From contig NZ_VMBP01000007.1 of the NCBI RefSeq assembly GCF_007559435.1, forward strand, positions 1-64,000: 64,000 nucleotides of DNA, written 5' to 3'. The position numbers and the translations under genes are program-made. The DNA comes from Ancylobacter moscoviensis (GTDB lineage: Bacteria > Pseudomonadota > Alphaproteobacteria > Rhizobiales > Xanthobacteraceae). Shown one piece after another: positions 8,929-17,938 of the stretch. The notes below the pieces were generated by a model. The model did no database searches. It was not told the origin of the DNA and worked only from the letters and a program-made list of their open reading frames with translations. Every line of letters starts with the position of its first letter. The first letter of the stretch is position 1.

Positions 8929-10368
8929 TCACGCGGGATTGGCCGCCGTGAACAGGCGGGTATCGAGATAGGCTTCGATCGCCTCGGAGCCTCCCTCGGA
9001 GCCGTAACCCGAATCCATGACGCCGCCGAAGGGCAGTTCGGGTATGCCGAGGCCGAGATGGTTCACGGACATCATTCCCGCCCGCACCGATTTCAGCGCT
9101 TCCTGATGTGCGGCGGAGCGCGTGTAGGCGTAGGAGGCGAGCCCGAACGGCAAGCGGTTGGCCTCGGCGATGATCGCGTCGCGCGAGCCGTAGCGGTTGA
9201 TGATCGCGACGGGGCCGAAGGGCTCGTCATTCATGATCGCGGCGTCGGTCGGGACATCGGTCAGCACGGTAGGCTGGAAGAAGTAGCCCTTGTTGCCGAT
9301 CCGCCGCCCGCCGAGGGCGACCTTGGCACCGCGCTCGACGGCGTCGGCGATCATCGCCTCGAGGGCGAGGACGCGGCGCCCGTTGGCGAGCGGGCCCATT
9401 TCGACGCCCGGCTCGGATCCATCGCCGACCACCACATTGCCGGCCGCCTCGACGAAGCCGTCGACAAATCTGTCGGCGACGCTCTCCTGAACGAGGAAGC
9501 GCGTGGGCGAGACGCAGACCTGACCGGCGTTTCGCAGCTTCTGGGCCACGAGTTGCGGAATGGCGAGGTCGAGATCGGCGTCCTCCATGACGATGGCGGG
9601 CGCATGGCCTCCGAGCTCCATCGTCGCGCGCTTCATATGCGCGCCCGCGCGTGCCGCCAGATGCTTCCCGACCGGCGTCGAGCCGGTGAAGGAAATCTTG
9701 CGGATCGTCGGATGGGCGATCAGGTACTCGGAAATCTCGGCGGGATTGCCATAGACGAGGCCGACCACCCCGGCCGGCAGGCCGGCGTCAAGGAAGCAGC
9801 GGATGAGTTCGGCCGGCGAGGCCGGCGTCTCTTCCGGCGCCTTGACGATGATCGAGCACCCGGCCGCCAGAGCCGCAGAGAGCTTGCGCACGATCTGGCT
9901 GATCGGGAAATTCCACGGCGTGAAGGCCGCCACCGGCCCGACGGGGGTCTTGAGCGCGAGCTGGGTGATCCCGGCGCCCCGGGCGGGAATGACCCGGCCA
10001 TATGCGCGCCGTGCCTCCTCGGCCAGCCAGTCGATGGTGTCGGCGGCGCCCAGCGCCTCCGCCTTTGACTGGGCGAGCGGCTTGCCCTGTTCCAGGGTCA
10101 TGATCGCGGCGATCCTATCCGCGCGTTCACGCACCAGGTCCGCCGCCTTGCGCATCCGTTTCGAGCGCTCGAAGGCCGAGGTCGCCGACCAGACGGCAAA
10201 ACCGCGGGCGGTGGCCGCCAGCGCCCGGTCGAGCTCGTCCCGGCCCGCATGGGCGACCCGGCCGATGACGGCTTCGGTCGCGGGGTTCACGACCTCGATG
10301 GTTTTCCCTGTGGAGGAGTCCGACCAGGATCCGTCGATCAGGAGTTTCGTGTCGGGATAATCGAGCAT
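8929..10368 (-). CDS. Aldehyde dehydrogenase, succinate-semialdehyde type
   Basis: This 479-residue NAD(P)-dependent aldehyde dehydrogenase closely resembles GabD-type succinate-semialdehyde dehydrogenases. Visible landmarks are [12 protein letters not shown] (cofactor/oxyanion region), [16 protein letters not shown] with the catalytic Glu, and GQVCVSPTR with the catalytic Cys. It is cytosolic. It is divergent from the IclR regulator across a 117-nt gap, and that regulator probably controls it together with the plus-strand catabolic genes. The exact aldehyde cannot be read from the sequence; other semialdehydes or alpha-ketoglutaric semialdehyde are possible. Confidence 0.88.
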   Translation of the reverse strand: MLDYPDTKLLIDGSWSDSSTGKTIEVVNPATEAVIGRVAHAGRDELDRALAATARGFAVWSATSAFERSKRMRKAADLVRERADRIAAIMTLEQGKPLAQSKAEALGAADTIDWLAEEARRAYGRVIPARGAGITQLALKTPVGPVAAFTPWNFPISQIVRKLSAALAAGCSIIVKAPEETPASPAELIRCFLDAGLPAGVVGLVYGNPAEISEYLIAHPTIRKISFTGSTPVGKHLAARAGAHMKRATMELGGHAPAIVMEDADLDLAIPQLVAQKLRNAGQVCVSPTRFLVQESVADRFVDGFVEAAGNVVVGDGSEPGVEMGPLANGRRVLALEAMIADAVERGAKVALGGRRIGNKGYFFQPTVLTDVPTDAAIMNDEPFGPVAIINRYGSRDAIIAEANRLPFGLASYAYTRSAAHQEALKSVRAGMMSVNHLGLGIPELPFGGVMDSGYGSEGGSEAIEAYLDTRLFTAANPA

Positions 10369-10450
10369 GCCGGTTCTGCTCCGCTGAGAGGCAGGTTCTG
10401 GTCGAAAGTTTCCATTCTACGGAATCCACTTTTCGCAGAGAGGAAATCGG

Positions 10451-10480
10451 TTGACAAGGCAGCGGCCCGGCACTTAGCGT
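10451..10480 (+). promoter_or_regulatory. Possible sigma-70 promoter of the iclR-like gene
   Basis: TTGACA (10451-10456) is a perfect -35 box. An 18-nt spacer leads to TAGCGT (10475-10480), a weak -10 box. If used, the transcript would begin at about 10487, which would favour the in-frame ATG at 10507 over 10486. The opposite strand must also carry an aldehyde dehydrogenase promoter in this gap. Confidence 0.35.
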
Positions 10481-10485
10481 AAAAA

Positions 10486-11280
10486 ATGAAAATGGGTTTT
10501 CGCCAAATGGAAAATGAAGACAAGCTGGGCAGTGAAGACAAGTCGGGCGTACGCTCGGTGGCCCGCGCACTCGCCTTGCTCTCGGCGCTGGATCGAAAGG
10601 GCAAAAACCTTTCCGAGATGGCGGCCGCGGCGAACATCAGCGTGAGCACGGCGTCGCGCCTGCTCGGGACGCTGGTCGCCCACGGCTTCGTCGCTCAGGG
10701 GAGCAATAACCGCTATGTCGCGGGGCTGGCCCTGACCACGCTGCTGCATGAGACGGACCGGTGGGCGCCGCTGCGGATGCTGGCGGCGGAATCGACCACC
10801 GCCCTCCGTGCCGAGCTGGACGAGACCTCCGCCTTCTTCGTGCGGTTTGGCGATGACCGCCTTTGCATCGACTCGGCCGAGTCCAGCCAATTGGTCCGGC
10901 GTGTCCGGCTGACCGGCGAGAAGGGCAAGATTTACCGCGGCTCCGCGGGCAAGGTGCTGCTCGCCTACAGCACGGATGAGGCCGTCGACGACATTCTCGG
11001 AGACATGCAGAGCTTCGAAATCCCCGGCCAGCGGGACCGGACGGTCGAGGAGCTGAAGGCGGAATTGGCCCAGACCCGGACGCAGGGCTACGGCTTCAGC
11101 CACCATGAATCCACCGGCGGCTCCTGGTCGGTCGCGGCTCCGGTCTTCATCCGGGGCAATCTGGTCGGCGCCCTTGCCGCCGTCATCCCCGATCACCGTT
11201 TCGGCGAGGAGGCCCTGACCGCCGCGATCGAGGCGACCAAGCGCGTCGCCGCCGAGTTTTCCGAAACTCCCAGAAAATGA
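10486..11280 (+). CDS. IclR-family regulator
   Basis: This 264-residue protein has an N-terminal winged helix (about residues 22-75, with LSEMAAAANISVSTASRLLGTL) and a C-terminal IclR effector domain (about 90-260, including GKVLLAY and SWSVAAPVF). It lies between the divergent aldehyde dehydrogenase and the plus-strand run of SnoaL-like, FAD enzyme, cupin, ABC importer and amidohydrolase genes. A local repressor or activator of that locus is the natural role. An alternative start at 10507 is possible. Confidence 0.92.
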   Translation: MKMGFRQMENEDKLGSEDKSGVRSVARALALLSALDRKGKNLSEMAAAANISVSTASRLLGTLVAHGFVAQGSNNRYVAGLALTTLLHETDRWAPLRMLAAESTTALRAELDETSAFFVRFGDDRLCIDSAESSQLVRRVRLTGEKGKIYRGSAGKVLLAYSTDEAVDDILGDMQSFEIPGQRDRTVEELKAELAQTRTQGYGFSHHESTGGSWSVAAPVFIRGNLVGALAAVIPDHRFGEEALTAAIEATKRVAAEFSETPRK

Positions 11281-11293
11281 CGGAAGTAACGAC

Positions 11294-11671
11294 ATGGCTC
11301 GCATTGCCGATATCGACCGGATCGATATCACGGACATCCTCAACAAGGTCGCCTATATCCTCGATTCCAAAGAATACGGCCGGATGGGCGAGGTTTTTGC
11401 CGACGACATCCAGTTCAGCAACCCGGGACGCCTCACCGCCACCGGGCTGGACGAGCTGAAGACGGCGTTCGAGAATTTTCCGGCCCCGTCCCTCAGCCAC
11501 CACATCACCAATCTTCTGCTGTCCGGCAATGAGGACGGAACCGTCAAGGCGCTGTGCAAGGCCTTGTCCCAGCGGGCCGACAAGTCGATGGCCGCGGCTG
11601 AATACACCGACGTTCTGAAGAAGACCCCGATGGGCTGGCGGATCGCCTCCCGCACCATCAGGCCGTTGTGA
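11294..11671 (+). CDS. SnoaL-like / NTF2-fold small protein
   Basis: This is a 125-residue NTF2-fold protein. The pattern DITDILNKVAYILDSKEYGRMGEVFADDIQFSNPG followed by a C-terminal WRIASRTIRPL is typical of the SnoaL-like_4 group. Such proteins act as small hydratases, isomerases or dehydratase partners of oxidising enzymes. It sits 13 nt after iclR and about 70 nt before the FAD oxidoreductase, so it is likely cotranscribed. The substrate is unknown. Confidence 0.75.
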   Translation: MARIADIDRIDITDILNKVAYILDSKEYGRMGEVFADDIQFSNPGRLTATGLDELKTAFENFPAPSLSHHITNLLLSGNEDGTVKALCKALSQRADKSMAAAEYTDVLKKTPMGWRIASRTIRPL

Positions 11672-11740
11672 TCAATCGAGTTTTTGACCCTTCGCGTTGT
11701 CGCCGCGCCGGCGGCACCGGCCGAGATCGAGACGGACGAA

Positions 11741-13336
11741 ATGTCGAAATATGACGTGATTATCGTTGGCGCCGGCCATAGTGGGCTTGTCGCGGGTTTC
11801 TATCTCGCGCGGGCGGGGTTGAAGGTGCTGATGCTGGAGCGGAGCTACCAGGTCGGCGGCACCTGCATCACCGAGGAAGTCTTCCCGGGCTACCGCGGCA
11901 GCAGCATCGCCAATTCCTGCCACAGCCTCGATCCGCGCATCGCCGGCGATATGGAGCTGGAAAAGCACGGGCTGAAGCTGACGCATCCCGCGCTCAACTC
12001 GCTGACCCTGTTTTCCAATGGCGATGCGCTGGTCATGTGGCCGGAGCGCGAGCGCCGGCGCGCCGAGATGGAGCGTCTTGCCGAGCCCGGCGACATGCAG
12101 GGCTTCGCCGACGTGATGCAGTTCTATCAGAACGTGGCGAGGAAGATGGGCGTGTCGTTCTACGACCCGGCGCCCTCGCTGGAAGAGGTCGCGGCGCGGT
12201 TCAAGGAACCCGCCGACAAGGAAGCCTTCAATCTCGTCATGTTCGGCAGCGTCGGCGACGTGCTGGACCGCCACCTCAAATCGCCGTGGCTGAAGGCGTT
12301 TCTGGCCGGCACCGCCATGGCGACCAATCTCGTCGGCCCCCGCACGCCGGGCAGCGGCTACATATTGCTGCAGCGGCCGCTGCAGGAAGAATCGATGCGT
12401 CGCAGCGGCGTGGTCTTCGAAAGCAACGAACTGATGATGAAGAACGCGTCGCCGATCGGCGGCGTGGGCGCCGTCACGCAGGCCATGGCCCGGGCCAATG
12501 AGAGCCTGGGCGTCGAGATCCGACTTGAATCCCCGGTGCGCGAGCTTCTCTGCGACAATGGCAAGGTGAAGGGCGTCGTGCTGGAAAGCGGCGAGGAGAT
12601 CGAGGCCGCGCGCGTGCTGGCCAACATCAACCCGAAGACGGTGCTGACCAAGCTGGTGCCGGCGAACCAGCTGCCGCGCGAGATCGAGGAGCGGGCCAGG
12701 AAGCTGAGCATGCATGGCTCGTCCTCCAAGGTGCACCTCGCCCTCAAGGGCACGCCGCGTTTCAACCGCGCGCGGAACGACGAGGAAAACACCCAGTTTC
12801 TCGGCACGAACTTCCGCGTGGTTCCCAGCATCGACGTGCTTCAGGAGAGCTACAACGAAGCCACCATGGGCCGCTGGTCGCCGCATGTGACGATTTCGGG
12901 TGTCGTGTCGTCTGCCGCGGATCCCGACATGACCCCGCCCGGCTGCCACTTCATGAGCCTGAGCGTGCGCGGCACGCCCTACCACCTAGCCGAGGGAAGC
13001 TGGGACGACCAGCGCGAGGCGCTCGGCAATGCCGTCGTCGAGACGCTCAGCCGGAACATCGGCAACATCAAGGACATCATCGAGGGCATCAGCGTCTACA
13101 CGCCTGTCGACCTCGAGCGGAATTACGGCATGGCCGAAGGCAACGGTGCCCATGGCGACATCGTGCCCGGACGCATCTTCGACGCGCGCCCCATGCCGGG
13201 ATGCTCGAATTACACGACCCCGATCGAGGGCCTCTTCATGTGCGGCGTCGGCAACTGGCCCGGCAACTTCATGAGCGGACTGACGGGCTACAACGCCAGC
13301 CGGAAGATGCTCGGCGAATTCCATCCGGCACACTGA
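11741..13336 (+). CDS. FAD-dependent oxidoreductase, phytoene desaturase (CrtI)-like
   Basis: This 531-residue protein has an N-terminal FAD-binding fold with GAGHSG (10-15) and E33 at the end of the second strand. It also has the C-terminal CrtI/amine-oxidase-type segment GLFMCGVGNWPGNFMSGLTGYNAS. The start at 11741 gives the standard MSKYDVIIVGAG opening; an upstream TTG in frame would add 19 atypical residues. No carotenoid genes are nearby, and the ABC importer and amidohydrolase downstream suggest it oxidises or desaturates an imported compound. It is cytosolic, with no signal peptide. Confidence 0.85.
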   Translation: MSKYDVIIVGAGHSGLVAGFYLARAGLKVLMLERSYQVGGTCITEEVFPGYRGSSIANSCHSLDPRIAGDMELEKHGLKLTHPALNSLTLFSNGDALVMWPERERRRAEMERLAEPGDMQGFADVMQFYQNVARKMGVSFYDPAPSLEEVAARFKEPADKEAFNLVMFGSVGDVLDRHLKSPWLKAFLAGTAMATNLVGPRTPGSGYILLQRPLQEESMRRSGVVFESNELMMKNASPIGGVGAVTQAMARANESLGVEIRLESPVRELLCDNGKVKGVVLESGEEIEAARVLANINPKTVLTKLVPANQLPREIEERARKLSMHGSSSKVHLALKGTPRFNRARNDEENTQFLGTNFRVVPSIDVLQESYNEATMGRWSPHVTISGVVSSAADPDMTPPGCHFMSLSVRGTPYHLAEGSWDDQREALGNAVVETLSRNIGNIKDIIEGISVYTPVDLERNYGMAEGNGAHGDIVPGRIFDARPMPGCSNYTTPIEGLFMCGVGNWPGNFMSGLTGYNASRKMLGEFHPAH

Positions 13337-13389
13337 CCCGGCCGTCTGGGGGTCTGATGGCCTCGACGGAAAATGTAGAGGATTCAAGT

Positions 13390-13767
13390 ATGTATCACGG
13401 AAAAGCCATTCGGAACGGTGAGCCGTCCGGTCTTCGGTCGGCGACCAATACGGGCGATGTGTGGTCCGACATCCTGCTCAACGCCGGCAATGCGCGGGCG
13501 ATCAACATCATGTTCCCGCCGGGTGCCCGCACCCACTGGCACACCCATGAAGGCGGGCAGTTCATCTACACGATTTCCGGCGAGGGCTGGATCCAGGAGC
13601 GGGGCGGCGAGCGCGTCATCCTCAATCCGGGCGATGTCGTCTGGACCGAACCGGGGGTCGAGCATTGGCACGGCGCCAGCGAAACCGGTCTTGTCACGCA
13701 GATCGCCCTGCATTTCGGCAACGTCGACTGGCAGGGCGCCGTGACCGACGAGGAGTACGGCACTTAG
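13390..13767 (+). CDS. Small cupin-domain protein
   Basis: This is a 125-residue single-domain cupin. Motif 1 is PGARTHWHTHEGGQFIYTISGEG (metal-binding His-x-His and Glu or Gln); motif 2 is NPGDVVWTEPGVEHWHGA. A metal-dependent isomerase, dioxygenase or lyase role is possible. The start at 13390 follows GAGG at a good distance; an in-frame ATG at 13357 would add 11 residues. It lies 53 nt after the FAD enzyme and 42 nt before the ABC binding-protein gene, so it is probably part of the same operon. Confidence 0.82.
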   Translation: MYHGKAIRNGEPSGLRSATNTGDVWSDILLNAGNARAINIMFPPGARTHWHTHEGGQFIYTISGEGWIQERGGERVILNPGDVVWTEPGVEHWHGASETGLVTQIALHFGNVDWQGAVTDEEYGT

Positions 13768-13809
13768 TAAAACCGTGCGAAAGCACCAGCAGGGAAGCGG
13801 AATAGATCA

Positions 13810-14940
13810 ATGAACGACAAGAAATATTCTTCTGACCTTTCGATGGCGAGGCTTCGCCTGTGCGGACTTTCGGTGGCGCTGATGCTCAGCGCCACCCATG
13901 GCGCGCTGGCGCAGGACGCGGGCGATATCCGTCGTTTCGCGGGTCAGAGCATCTCCTTCGCGGGATACTCAAGTGCGTTCAATGACAAATGGGCCGCGAG
14001 CTTCGGCAAGTACTTTACCGAGCGCACGGGCGTTACCATCAACTGGATTCCCTCCAGCCCGTCGAAGAACATCACGCGCATCCGGGCTTCCGGCGGCTCG
14101 CCGGACATCGACGTGATGCTCATGGATTCCGCGAATCTTGCCCGCGGTGTCCAGGAAGGGGTCGTCGGCACGGTCGATCCGGCGAAGATCCCCAACATGA
14201 AGAAGGTGCCGGAGAGCCTGCAGATCAAGTCGGGCATCCCCAGCATGGCGTATCGTTACGGCAACTGCTACCGGACCGACAAGTTCGAGCAGCTGAAGCT
14301 CGGTGCGCCCAACGACATCGGTGTCTGGTCAAATCCAGGTCTGGCTGGACGCGTGATGTTCCCCTCGACGACGGCGGCGCAGTGGTTGATCAACGCTCCG
14401 GCGATCGCGATATCGGCGGGCGGCAGTTACGGCGACGTGTCCGCCAGCATCGAGAAGCTGTCTTCGCAGGTGAAGGCCTACGGGTTCTTCAACTCGTCGG
14501 GCGACATGGACGCCGCGATGTCGGCGGGCGACGTCTGGCTGACGGTCGGCAACAACCAGGGCCGCTGCCTCGCGCTGAAAAAGCAGGGCATCCCGGTCGC
14601 CTATGCCAGCTGGACCATCACCTCGGGCGGCAAGACCTATTCCGACCTGATCAACCCGGACAACCTCGTTCTTGTGGCGAACTCGCCCAAGAAGGAGCTG
14701 GTCGAGCTGATGATGAACGAATTCCTGTCGGACGAAGCCGCCAAGGACTCGATTCCGCTCTTCATGTTCATCGCCGGTACGCCGCCGACGTCCTACGCGA
14801 TCGACGCCGTGATGGCCGCCGATCCGTCGTCCGCTGAATGGATCATCAAGGATCCTTCCCAGCTGTTCCAGCCCGACTACCCGGCCTTCCTCGCCAATTT
14901 GCGCGAATGGACCACGCAGTGGGCGGGCATTCTTCGCTGA
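13810..14940 (+). CDS. ABC transporter substrate-binding protein, PotD-like
   Basis: This 376-residue periplasmic protein has a long signal peptide; the likely cleavage is after ALA at residue 34. It belongs to the spermidine/putrescine-type extracellular binding proteins, with GGSPDIDVMLMDSANLARGVQEG and GNCYRTDKFEQLKLG in place. It heads the set ATPase, permease, permease that follows. A polyamine is not proven, because this family also binds opines, phosphonates and other organic amines. A GC-rich hairpin separates it from the ATPase gene. Confidence 0.88.
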   Translation: MNDKKYSSDLSMARLRLCGLSVALMLSATHGALAQDAGDIRRFAGQSISFAGYSSAFNDKWAASFGKYFTERTGVTINWIPSSPSKNITRIRASGGSPDIDVMLMDSANLARGVQEGVVGTVDPAKIPNMKKVPESLQIKSGIPSMAYRYGNCYRTDKFEQLKLGAPNDIGVWSNPGLAGRVMFPSTTAAQWLINAPAIAISAGGSYGDVSASIEKLSSQVKAYGFFNSSGDMDAAMSAGDVWLTVGNNQGRCLALKKQGIPVAYASWTITSGGKTYSDLINPDNLVLVANSPKKELVELMMNEFLSDEAAKDSIPLFMFIAGTPPTSYAIDAVMAADPSSAEWIIKDPSQLFQPDYPAFLANLREWTTQWAGILR

Positions 14941-14953
14941 CGCCCTCCTGAGC

Positions 14954-14990
14954 GGCAACGGCCGGCCCCTGGGCTCCGCCGTCCGTTGCC
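14954..14990 (+). other. Hairpin between binding-protein and ATPase genes
   Basis: GGCAACGG (14954-14961) pairs with CCGTTGCC (14983-14990), with extra GC pairing possible inside. No T-run follows. A stem here fits an mRNA-stabilising or partially terminating element that would keep the binding protein more abundant than the membrane parts. Confidence 0.5.
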
Positions 14991-15073
14991 GGCTTCGGCT
15001 CGAAGACTTGCAACGCACGCCACCCGAACGTTTTGGCGACCCTAGCAACAAGCGCATCCGACGAGGCGTGGCA

Positions 15074-16150
15074 ATGAGCAGACTTGAGATCGACTCCCTG
15101 AAGATCGCCTATGGCGGCTGGGTTGCGATCGACAACCTCAACCTGACGATCGAGAAGGGGGAACTGGTGTCCCTGCTCGGCCCTTCCGGGTCCGGCAAGA
15201 CGTCTTTGCTGCGCGCCATCGGCGGCTATCTGAAGCCGACCGGCGGATCGCTGCGGATCGACGGCAAGGACATCACCTCCATCCCTCCCCAGTTCCGGGA
15301 CATCGGCATGGTGTTCCAGAATTTCGTGCTCTTTCCCCATTTGACCACGGTCGAGAACGTCGAGTTCGGGCTGCGGACCCGGGGTGTTCCCAAGGCGGAG
15401 CGCCGCCGGCGGGCCATCGAGGCCCTCGCGATGGTGCAGATGGACACCTATCTCGATCGCTACCCGTTCGAGCTCAGCGGTGGTCAGCAGCAGCGCGTGG
15501 CGCTGGCGCGCGCGATCGTCATCCGCCCGACCATGCTGCTGCTCGACGAGCCGATGGGCGCGCTCGATACCAAGCTGCGCGAGCGGGCGCAGGAGGAGAT
15601 CCGGGCGCTGCAGCAGGAGCTGCAGCTCACCACGGTTCTCGTGACCCATGATCAGCGCGAGGCCATGGCGATGTCCGACCGGATCATCGTCATGCGCGGC
15701 GGCGCGATCGTCGACGCCGGTGATCCCTGGCGGCTCTACCACGCGCCGAAGACGGCCTTCACCGCTGAATTCCTGGGGACCACCAACCTGCTGCCCGTCG
15801 AGGTGCTGACGCGCGACGGCAACAGGGCACGGGTCCGGATGACGAATACCGGCCACGAGTTCGAGGTGGAGGGCAGTCTGCCGGGCGCCAATGCCGGCTA
15901 TGTGTCGCTGCGCCCGGAAGACATCACCTGCACGCCAAGTGCCGAGCCCGGCGCGCTGCCGGCCAAGGTGGTGAAGCGCATGTTCTATGGCGTGAACACC
16001 CATTTGCGGCTGGAGGCCTCGGGTCTGGGCTCCCTGCTCGCGGTCCAGCACCGGCATGCCGTGTTCGAGGAAGGCGCCGACCTCTTCGTCAGCTTCCAGC
16101 CGCAGGATGCGCGCCTGCTCCCGGCGGATCTCCCGGAGGGCCGGCGATGA
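15074..16150 (+). CDS. ABC transporter ATP-binding protein, PotA-like
   Basis: This is a 358-residue ATPase. It carries Walker A GPSGSGKT (36-43), signature LSGGQQQR (134-141), Walker B LLLDEP (155-160) and switch His in VTHDQ (about 192). A C-terminal TOBE domain from about residue 240 is typical of the polyamine/iron type. It couples ATP hydrolysis to the importer formed with the two permeases downstream. The start at 15074 is chosen because the upstream in-frame codons do not match the family. Its end overlaps the first permease start by four bases. Confidence 0.93.
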   Translation: MSRLEIDSLKIAYGGWVAIDNLNLTIEKGELVSLLGPSGSGKTSLLRAIGGYLKPTGGSLRIDGKDITSIPPQFRDIGMVFQNFVLFPHLTTVENVEFGLRTRGVPKAERRRRAIEALAMVQMDTYLDRYPFELSGGQQQRVALARAIVIRPTMLLLDEPMGALDTKLRERAQEEIRALQQELQLTTVLVTHDQREAMAMSDRIIVMRGGAIVDAGDPWRLYHAPKTAFTAEFLGTTNLLPVEVLTRDGNRARVRMTNTGHEFEVEGSLPGANAGYVSLRPEDITCTPSAEPGALPAKVVKRMFYGVNTHLRLEASGLGSLLAVQHRHAVFEEGADLFVSFQPQDARLLPADLPEGRR

Positions 16151-17010
16151 TCCCCGGCACATCCTCCCTGTTCAGGCTGGGGATCGTCCCGCTTGCCCTG
16201 TTCTTCGTCGTGTTCTTCGCCTACCCGGTGCTGCACTTCCTTTGGGGCAGCCTCGTCGTTGGTGCGGGCGGCGCGTCCAGCCTGTCGCTTCACAACTTCA
16301 CGGACGCGCTGCATTCGCCCTCCGTGCTCCGGTCGTTGTCGGCCACGCTTCTTCTGAGCGTTCTGACCGGCGTCGTCTCGCTCGTCCTGGGCTATCTCCT
16401 GGCTTTCCAGGTCGTGCGGCGGAATGCCGTCATCGGCAGGATCATCTTCGTCGCCGCCATAGCCTCGCTCTTCACCAGCACCATCGCCCGGGCTCTGGGC
16501 TGGCGCGTGCTGCTCGGGTTCGAGGGCCCCATCAACAACGCGCTGGTCGCCATCGGCCTGATTTCGCAACCGTTGCAGCTCATCAACAACTTCACCGCGG
16601 TCGCGATCGGGATGATCCACATCCAGGTTCCGGTGGTGATGGTCGGGCTCATTCCGGTGATCGAGGCCTTGCCGCGTGATTTCGAGCGGGCGGCGATCGG
16701 GCTTGGCGCGCCGCGCTGGAAAACCTTTCTGACCGTTCACCTGCCGATGACCTGGATGAACGCCGTTCCGGTGGGGCTGATCGCGATCATGGCGACCGCC
16801 GCCTATTTCACCACCCCGGTCCTGCTCGGCGGCGGGCGCGTCGATGTGATCGCGATCCAGATCCAGCAGGCATCGCAGGTGCTTTTCGATTTCGGCTACG
16901 CCGCGACGCTGTCGGTCATGCTGGTGGCGATGATCAGCGCCGTCGCGGTCGTCGTCCTTCTGCTGACCCACTGGCGCCGCAACGTCCGGGCGAGGGGATC
17001 GTCGTCATGA
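16147..17010 (+). CDS. ABC transporter permease, PotB-like
   Basis: This 287-residue inner-membrane permease has six predicted transmembrane helices. The EAA loop that docks on the ATPase is VIEALPRDFERAAIGLGAPRWKTFLTVHLP (about residues 170-199). ATGA overlaps link it to the ATPase before and the second permease after, so translation is probably coupled. Confidence 0.9.
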   Translation: MIPGTSSLFRLGIVPLALFFVVFFAYPVLHFLWGSLVVGAGGASSLSLHNFTDALHSPSVLRSLSATLLLSVLTGVVSLVLGYLLAFQVVRRNAVIGRIIFVAAIASLFTSTIARALGWRVLLGFEGPINNALVAIGLISQPLQLINNFTAVAIGMIHIQVPVVMVGLIPVIEALPRDFERAAIGLGAPRWKTFLTVHLPMTWMNAVPVGLIAIMATAAYFTTPVLLGGGRVDVIAIQIQQASQVLFDFGYAATLSVMLVAMISAVAVVVLLLTHWRRNVRARGSSS

Positions 17011-17834
17011 AGAACATGATCTCACGTGTTGTGGATACGGTGCTCTGTTGCGCGATGCACGCGCTGACCGTGCTGGCCGTGGCCTTTCTGGTGATGCCGC
17101 TCTTCGTGGTCGTGATCGTCTCGTTCAACTCGACGACGGTGATCTTTCCGCCGCGGGACTGGTCGCTGGTCTCCTACATGCAGATCCCCCCGGTGGCCGT
17201 CGACACGTTCCTGCGAAGCCTCGTGCTCGGCCTCTGCTGCGCGACGCTGTCGGCGTTGCTCTGCGTGCCGGCGGCGATCGCGATGGTGAAGAGCACGCTG
17301 CCGGGCAGGGCGCTGATCGAGGCGGCGCTGCGCAGCCCGCTGCAGTTTCCCGCGATCATTCTCGGCGTCGCCATCCTTCAGTACTTCTACTTCTGGCAGG
17401 GCGCGCTTTCCGTTCCGCTGGTCGGCACCTTCGTGGGGCTGCTGATCGCCCACACGATCTACACCTTCCCCTTCGTGCTCGTGCCGACCATCGCCCGTCT
17501 TTCGGCGCTCAGCGGCCAGTATGACGAGGCCGCGGCCGGGCTTGGGGCGGGCTCGCTGACGACGCTGTTCCGGGTGATCGTTCCGCTGATGCGGCCCGGC
17601 ATCATCGCCGGCATGTTCATGAGTTTCATCATGTCCTTCGAGGATGTCGCGGTGACGATGTTCCTCGCCGGATCCAAGATGACCACCTTCCCCGTCTATC
17701 TGTTCGGCAGCGCCGAGGTCTCCAACACACCAGGCCTGTACGCCGTGGCCAGCCTTGGCTCGCTCACCGCGCTTGTCCTCGTGCTGCTGGTCGAGCGCTT
17801 CATCGGCATCCGGACCGTTCTCAGCAAAGGCTGA
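17007..17834 (+). CDS. ABC transporter permease, PotC-like
   Basis: This is a 275-residue inner-membrane permease with about six helices. The coupling loop reads LSGQYDEAAAGLGAGSLTTLFRVIVPLMRPG (about residues 168-198). It completes the PotDABC-type importer begun at 13810. The gene overlaps the upstream permease by four bases and is followed by a GC-rich hairpin before the amidohydrolase. Confidence 0.9.
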   Translation: MKNMISRVVDTVLCCAMHALTVLAVAFLVMPLFVVVIVSFNSTTVIFPPRDWSLVSYMQIPPVAVDTFLRSLVLGLCCATLSALLCVPAAIAMVKSTLPGRALIEAALRSPLQFPAIILGVAILQYFYFWQGALSVPLVGTFVGLLIAHTIYTFPFVLVPTIARLSALSGQYDEAAAGLGAGSLTTLFRVIVPLMRPGIIAGMFMSFIMSFEDVAVTMFLAGSKMTTFPVYLFGSAEVSNTPGLYAVASLGSLTALVLVLLVERFIGIRTVLSKG

Positions 17835-17845
17835 CGCAGCTCCCC

Positions 17846-17866
17846 GCGGGCGCGTCGGGCGCCCGC
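17846..17866 (+). other. GC-rich hairpin after the permease gene
   Basis: GCGGGCGC (17846-17853) pairs with GCGCCCGC (17859-17866) across a five-base loop. No T-run follows, so termination would at most be partial. It separates the importer genes from the amidohydrolase, which has its own strong ribosome site (AAGGAG). Confidence 0.45.
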
Positions 17867-17938
17867 GCACTCATCCATCCAATCAGGCCACTGCACCGGA
17901 GACATCCCGGCAGGGTATGGCCCAAGGAGAACTGACTC

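Noticed and set aside
11741-13336. Carotenoid biosynthesis
   Set aside because: The FAD enzyme is CrtI-like, but no crtB, crtE or related gene lies nearby and the neighbours are catabolic and transport genes.
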